A stretch of DNA of 64,000 bases from Alteromonadaceae bacterium Bs31. Its GTDB lineage: Bacteria; Pseudomonadota; Gammaproteobacteria; Pseudomonadales; Cellvibrionaceae. The translations under genes were made by a program, and so were the position numbers. The stretch lies in assembly GCA_900177435.1 (NCBI GenBank), contig FXAI01000004.1, positions 396,821 to 460,820 of the forward strand. Direction: 5' to 3'. Under the pieces are notes generated by a model. The model ran no database searches, was not told where the DNA came from, and saw only the letters and a program-made list of their open reading frames with translations. Shown here piece after piece: positions 58,113 to 64,000 of this stretch; the stretch's first letter is position 1, and every line of letters begins with the position of its first letter.

Positions 58113-59174
58113 ATGGTTCTCAACATTCGCTTTTTAATAAAAGCCATAAGCAAAGCGAGACCGGTAGCCCTGGCCTCGCTTTGTTTTTTTGTGCTGTATG
58201 CTTGTGATAGCAAACCGGAAAGTCAGGTTTATCAGCTTGAAGGGCACACTATGGGCACCACTTACCACATCACTGCGGTGGTGGGGCCTCATGTTGTCGT
58301 GGCCGAAAGTGCGCTGCAGATGCAGGTAGATAAATTACTGGAAAATGTTAATCAGGTGATGTCGACCTACATTCCAGATTCCGAGCTTTCTATGCTCAAC
58401 CAGGTTGAGCATCAGCAGCCGACCATTGTGTCTCAGGCGCTCTTCGATATTCTGGCCTTGAGTGAACAGATAAGCATACTGAGTGATTCTGCTTTCGATG
58501 TTACTGTGGGGCCGCTGGTTAATTTGTGGGGGTTTGGGCCGCAAGAGCGAGAACAATTACAGCCTGATGATGCGCAATTGGCGGAAGTTAAAAAACGCGT
58601 TGGCTTTCAATTTATTCGCTTGGATGCGCAGCGGCGACAAGTTACCAAGTTCAAACCCGTTACGATTGATTTATCGGCTATTGCAAAGGGCTATGGTGCC
58701 GATGCTATTGCTGAGCTATTTCACAGCCTTAATATCAACGATTATATGATTGAGCTTGGTGGCGAGCTGGCAGTTTCGGGTCACAATCCTGCAGGTGTAT
58801 TATGGCGCATAGGTATAGAGCAGCCGACGCTAACGCAAACGGGAGTTGTGGAGGCTATTTCTGCGGAAAAAGCTGGAATTGCCACGTCGGGAGATTACCG
58901 CAACTATATTGAAATTGATGGCCAGCGCTTTTCGCATACCATCGACCCCCATACGGGTAAGCCGGTCACTCATAAGCTGGCGTCAGTAACAGTGGTGGCG
59001 CCTTCCGCTGCGGAGGCCGATGGTTTGGCTACCGCATTGACAGTTTTGGGGCCGGAAAAAGCGTATCAATTGAGTGTAAATGAAGGGCTTGCTGCCTTTT
59101 TTATTATGCATAGTGGAGATACTTTTATTACAAAGGCATCGCCGCAATTTGAGCAATACAGGGTGAAAATGTGA
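58113..59174 (+). CDS. apbE: FAD:protein FMN transferase ApbE
   Basis: Attaches FMN covalently to NqrB and NqrC threonines. The 353-residue lipoprotein has a signal peptide with lipobox L-Y-A-C near residue 30, then EGHTMGTTYHI, AKGYGADAIAELFHS, ELGGELAVSG and HTIDPHTGKPV. It lies directly behind the subunits it modifies and overlaps nqrM by 4 bases. Confidence 0.95.
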   Translation: MVLNIRFLIKAISKARPVALASLCFFVLYACDSKPESQVYQLEGHTMGTTYHITAVVGPHVVVAESALQMQVDKLLENVNQVMSTYIPDSELSMLNQVEHQQPTIVSQALFDILALSEQISILSDSAFDVTVGPLVNLWGFGPQEREQLQPDDAQLAEVKKRVGFQFIRLDAQRRQVTKFKPVTIDLSAIAKGYGADAIAELFHSLNINDYMIELGGELAVSGHNPAGVLWRIGIEQPTLTQTGVVEAISAEKAGIATSGDYRNYIEIDGQRFSHTIDPHTGKPVTHKLASVTVVAPSAAEADGLATALTVLGPEKAYQLSVNEGLAAFFIMHSGDTFITKASPQFEQYRVKM

Positions 59175-59413
59175 TTGAGTACATCTTGGCATTTATCGTA
59201 TTACTGCTGGTGGTTGCTGGCATGGCAGTGGGTGTAATCTTTAGTAATAAACCCATAAAAGGATCGTGTGGCGGTTTGTCTGCCGTAGGCATTGACGGTG
59301 AGTGTGAGATCTGTGGGGGCGATACTCAGAAGTGTGAAGAAGAACAAGAGCGTCAAGCGGTGGAAGAAAAAACTAAACAAGTTGCATTAGCATACGACGC
59401 AAGCAAAAGATAA
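59171..59413 (+). CDS. nqrM: Na+-NQR maturation protein NqrM
   Basis: Small (80 residues) membrane protein that delivers iron to the NqrD/NqrE centre. It has one N-terminal helix (about 3-25) and the cysteine cluster SCGGLSAVGIDGECEICGGD...C. The start is GTG, overlapping the apbE stop (GTGA). Formerly DUF539. Confidence 0.93.
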   Translation: MIEYILAFIVLLLVVAGMAVGVIFSNKPIKGSCGGLSAVGIDGECEICGGDTQKCEEEQERQAVEEKTKQVALAYDASKR

Positions 59414-59430
59414 CACCCTGAGGAATTTTC

Positions 59431-60828
59431 ATGGCTGATTACGAATATGATTTACTGGTGATTGGGGCTGGCCCGGCAGGAGAGTCGGCAGCCATGGCTG
59501 GTGTTAAAAATAAAATGAAAGTGGGGGTGGTAGATGCTCAAGCAGCGCTTGGCGGTAACTGCACCCACAAAGGAACCATTCCCTCAAAGGCTTTGAGGAA
59601 CGCAGTTAAGCAGGCTATTCGTTACAAGTCTCATCCTTTGTTTAGGCATATTGCCGACAACCAGCCATTGACTTATCCACGTATCCTCTCGGCTGCGTCT
59701 GAAGTAATACCCAAACAGATTAAGTTACATACTGAATTTTTTAGTCGTAATCGCGTTCAGGTGCATAACGGCTTTGCGAGTTTTTTAAGTAAAAATGAAG
59801 TGCAAGTAAGGGATGAGCAGGGTGCTCGCGATGTCATTGTGGCAAAAAATATTCTTATTGCCACAGGCTCCAGGCCCTACCACCCGCCCGAAATTGATTT
59901 TTCTCACCCACGCGTCTACGACAGTGACACGATTCTGAACATGCAGCATACCCCACGCACCTTAATTATTTTTGGTGCGGGTGTGATCGGTTGTGAATAT
60001 GCCTCTATTTTTTCCGGGCTTGGCTTAAAGGTCGATCTGATTAATGGCCGCGATCGCCTGTTATCGTTTTTGGATGATGAAATCAGTGATGCTCTCAGTT
60101 ACCACCTTCGCAGTAATGGTGTAATGGTGCGGCATAACGAAGCTCATGAGGCTATCGAAAGCACTGAGCACGGTGTTGTATTAAAGCTGCTATCTGGCAA
60201 ACGTATTCGTGCAGATGCCCTGCTGTGGTGTAACGGTCGCACCGGTAATACCGATGGCCTCGCTTTGGAAAACGCCGGCCTCGAAGCCAATCATCGAGGC
60301 CAGCTAACGGTAGATCGTAACTATAGAACAAAGGTAGAGAATATTTATGCTGCTGGAGATGTGATCGGCTGGCCAAGTTTGGCAAGTGCATCATACGATC
60401 AGGGGCGCTCCGTGGTCGATGCGATGTTGGGTAAAGGCGTACGGTTTGTAGAAAATGCGCCTACAGGCATTTATACCATTCCGGAAATCAGCTCGGTCGG
60501 TAAAACTGAGGTTGAATTAACGAAAGCTAAAGTGCCTTATGAAGTGGGCAGGGCATTTTTTAGGGATACGGCACGGGGCCAGATCAGCGGCGAAGATGTG
60601 GGTATGTTAAAAATATTGTTCCACATAGATACCCACGAAATTCTGGGGATTCATTGTTTTGGTGCCGAGGCTTCTGAAATCGTCCATATTGGGCAGGCAG
60701 TGATGGATCAGACAGGAAAGGCCAACTCCATTAATTATTTTGCCAACAGCACATTTAATTATCCCACAATGGCTGAAGCCTATCGCGTTGCTGCATTAAA
60801 CGGATTAAACCGTGTTAATCGGCATTAA
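59431..60828 (+). CDS. sthA: Soluble pyridine nucleotide transhydrogenase SthA
   Basis: Flavoprotein that moves reducing equivalents between NADPH and NAD+, mainly consuming excess NADPH. 465 residues, with FAD motif [12 protein letters not shown], and [16 protein letters not shown], in which the redox disulfide of related enzymes is replaced (single C, then T), as is typical of SthA. The NAD(P) motif is [14 protein letters not shown]. It lies 17 bases after nqrM and is likely the last gene of the run, as in Pseudomonas. Confidence 0.96.
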   Translation: MADYEYDLLVIGAGPAGESAAMAGVKNKMKVGVVDAQAALGGNCTHKGTIPSKALRNAVKQAIRYKSHPLFRHIADNQPLTYPRILSAASEVIPKQIKLHTEFFSRNRVQVHNGFASFLSKNEVQVRDEQGARDVIVAKNILIATGSRPYHPPEIDFSHPRVYDSDTILNMQHTPRTLIIFGAGVIGCEYASIFSGLGLKVDLINGRDRLLSFLDDEISDALSYHLRSNGVMVRHNEAHEAIESTEHGVVLKLLSGKRIRADALLWCNGRTGNTDGLALENAGLEANHRGQLTVDRNYRTKVENIYAAGDVIGWPSLASASYDQGRSVVDAMLGKGVRFVENAPTGIYTIPEISSVGKTEVELTKAKVPYEVGRAFFRDTARGQISGEDVGMLKILFHIDTHEILGIHCFGAEASEIVHIGQAVMDQTGKANSINYFANSTFNYPTMAEAYRVAALNGLNRVNRH

Positions 60829-60883
60829 ATACTCTGCAGCAGGAAAATAGCCTGGTCTTACTATAAGGACAAGGTTCACCTTT

Positions 60884-61327
60884 CTAGAAATGATGAATTA
60901 AATTAAGGGGATAGCTTTCCCCTTTTTTATAACGATACAGATCTTCCAGCACCATGGGGCTACGCAAGCGTTTTTTTCTTTCTAGTATTTCGTCGAATGT
61001 AAGCCAGAGCACCCGTTCAATGTCACTGTCCAGCTTTTGAGCCCCCTTAAACTCGATGGCTTTCGCAATAAATGTGGTTCGGAAATAGGTGGTGTTATTT
61101 GTTGGGGATGTAAACAGGGAGTTGCCAAGAATGCTTGTCACTTCGACCTGCCATTGAGTTTCCTCAAGAGTTTCCCGCACAGCGGCATCAATTAAGGTTT
61201 CGTTTTTTTCCACGTGACCTGCTGGCTGGTTGATAACCAGTCCACTATTATCATTTTCTTCAACACAGAGAAATCTGCTGTCTTTTTCGACGATTGTTGC
61301 AACGGTGAGGTGAGGATACCAGCTCAT
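60884..61327 (-). CDS. nudJ: NUDIX hydrolase NudJ-like
   Basis: 147-residue phosphatase of the NudJ type (thiamin pyrimidine pyrophosphate and nucleotide pyrophosphate hydrolysis in E. coli). The start HLTVATIVEKDSRFLCVEE and NQPAGHVEKNETLIDAAVRETLEE match NudJ. The Nudix box has glutamine in place of the last glycine (REtLEEtQW), a mild deviation. It overlaps rluE by 4 bases. Confidence 0.88.
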   Translation of the reverse strand: MSWYPHLTVATIVEKDSRFLCVEENDNSGLVINQPAGHVEKNETLIDAAVRETLEETQWQVEVTSILGNSLFTSPTNNTTYFRTTFIAKAIEFKGAQKLDSDIERVLWLTFDEILERKKRLRSPMVLEDLYRYKKGESYPLNLIHHF

Positions 61328-61941
61328 TTTTTTATCGCTCTCTTTGGTTTTTTTCGTTTTTGTTTGTGTTCGATGGCTTTGGGCAGGTTGACGGTTTCGC
61401 TGCGGAACTCACCCGGTTGTAAGGTGCCTAGCTGCCAGTGGCCGATGGCCACACGGATTAGTCTTAAAGTAGGGTGGCCAATGGCTGCGGTCATACGCCG
61501 CACTTGTCTGTTACGCCCTTCGGTAAGTTTTATCTCAAGCCATTCCGTACACGTATTTTTGCGTGACCTGATGGGAGGTCTGCGCTGCCACACCAAGGGC
61601 GGGGAAATTTTTTGAATTTTGGCGGGCTTGGTGGGGCCATCATTTAAACTCAGGCCTTTTCTGAATCGTTCCAGAGCAGCCGGCTCTACTTGTCCTTCAA
61701 CCTGCGCCCAATAGGTTTTTTCCATTTTTTGGAAGGGGTTGCTAATGCGATGTTGAAGTTGGCCGTGATTAGTCAGTAGCAATAAACCCTCGGAGTCAAA
61801 ATCCAACCTTCCTGCGGGGTAGAAATCGCTCAGGTTTAGCTTTGCATTTGCCACTACGTCTGCAAGTGTTTTACGGCCTTCATCATCACTGAACTGGCTG
61901 AGACAATTGAAAGGTTTATTTAAAAGAAGAATTTCAGCCAT
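61324..61941 (-). CDS. rluE: 23S rRNA pseudouridine synthase, RluE-like
   Basis: 205-residue RsuA/RluE family enzyme that converts a uridine in 23S rRNA (position 2457 in E. coli) to pseudouridine. No S4 domain is present, as in RluE. The catalytic aspartate is in PAGRLDFDSEGLLLLTN, and RNRQVRRMTAAIGHPTLRLIRV is the family's second block. The C-terminus is very basic. Its gene is divergent from icd, as in relatives, and nudJ follows with a 4-base overlap. Confidence 0.92.
   Translation of the reverse strand: MAEILLLNKPFNCLSQFSDDEGRKTLADVVANAKLNLSDFYPAGRLDFDSEGLLLLTNHGQLQHRISNPFQKMEKTYWAQVEGQVEPAALERFRKGLSLNDGPTKPAKIQKISPPLVWQRRPPIRSRKNTCTEWLEIKLTEGRNRQVRRMTAAIGHPTLRLIRVAIGHWQLGTLQPGEFRSETVNLPKAIEHKQKRKKPKRAIKK

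Positions 61942-64000
<2,059 letters not shown>

Overview
This 64 kb window is core chromosome of a gammaproteobacterium. Gene content and order resemble Pseudomonadales/Cellvibrionales: topA-(DUF6586)-(small protein)-sulA-lexA-psrA-nagZ-MTI phosphorylase follows the Pseudomonas aeruginosa order, as does lolCDE-(DUF2062)-comEC-exbBD-lpxK-kdsB-ptp-murB and nqrABCDEF-apbE-nqrM-sthA. GC content looks close to 50 percent. Together with Na+-NQR, this suggests a marine member of the Cellvibrionaceae (Teredinibacter/Saccharophagus-like). The taxonomic placement is inference from memory of gene order, not from a search. About 65 protein genes are packed tightly. I found no rRNA, tRNA, insertion sequence, prophage or CRISPR array.

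Layout. 0-9.6 kb: a sulfur and amino-acid area with a 5'-truncated D-cysteine desulfhydrase-like enzyme, an alanine/Na+ symporter, a 5'-nucleotidase, a TauE/SafE exporter, cysB, a pair of bacterial PH-domain membrane proteins, an APS-reductase-type cysH with a small thioredoxin-fold partner, thrH and a Rieske protein. 9.6-16.4 kb (minus strand): mnmA-hflD-purB-roxA-GNAT, a conserved set here interrupted by a plus-strand periplasmic binding protein gene and three perfect 51-bp tandem repeats. 16.4-18.4 kb: an exported alpha/beta hydrolase, a small exported protein and a PilZ protein. 18.5-29.3 kb: envelope biogenesis, with lolCDE, comEC, exbBD, lpxK, kdsB, a tyrosine phosphatase and murB. 29.3-36 kb: a CheZ-like orphan, slt, uup, uspA and two unknown membrane-anchored proteins. 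36-47 kb: topA, the lexA-sulA SOS operon with two LexA boxes, psrA, nagZ, an MscS channel, a purine/methylthioinosine salvage pair and a cold-shock protein. 47-52 kb: csiV and mfd. 52-61 kb: the Na+-NQR operon with its flavin transferase apbE and iron-delivery factor nqrM, then sthA. 61-64 kb: nudJ and rluE on the minus strand, and a monomeric NADP isocitrate dehydrogenase running off the right edge.

Functional links. The lol, lpx, kds and mur genes all build the envelope. NQR, ApbE, NqrM and SthA handle NAD(P)H and sodium energetics, and the monomeric Icd supplies NADPH. The HPRT-like and MTIP genes together can turn methylthioinosine into IMP. LexA, SulA and Mfd are DNA-damage functions.

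The window is mostly ordinary housekeeping. The parts that deserve a second look are three unrelated intergenic tandem-repeat tracts (16, 51 and 14 bp units), the interruption of the hflD-purB neighbourhood, an orphan CheZ-like protein with a DxxxQ motif, a thioredoxin-fold gene directly behind APS reductase, and two small unknown genes divergent from lexA across the SOS boxes. I did not find a convincing undescribed multi-gene system.
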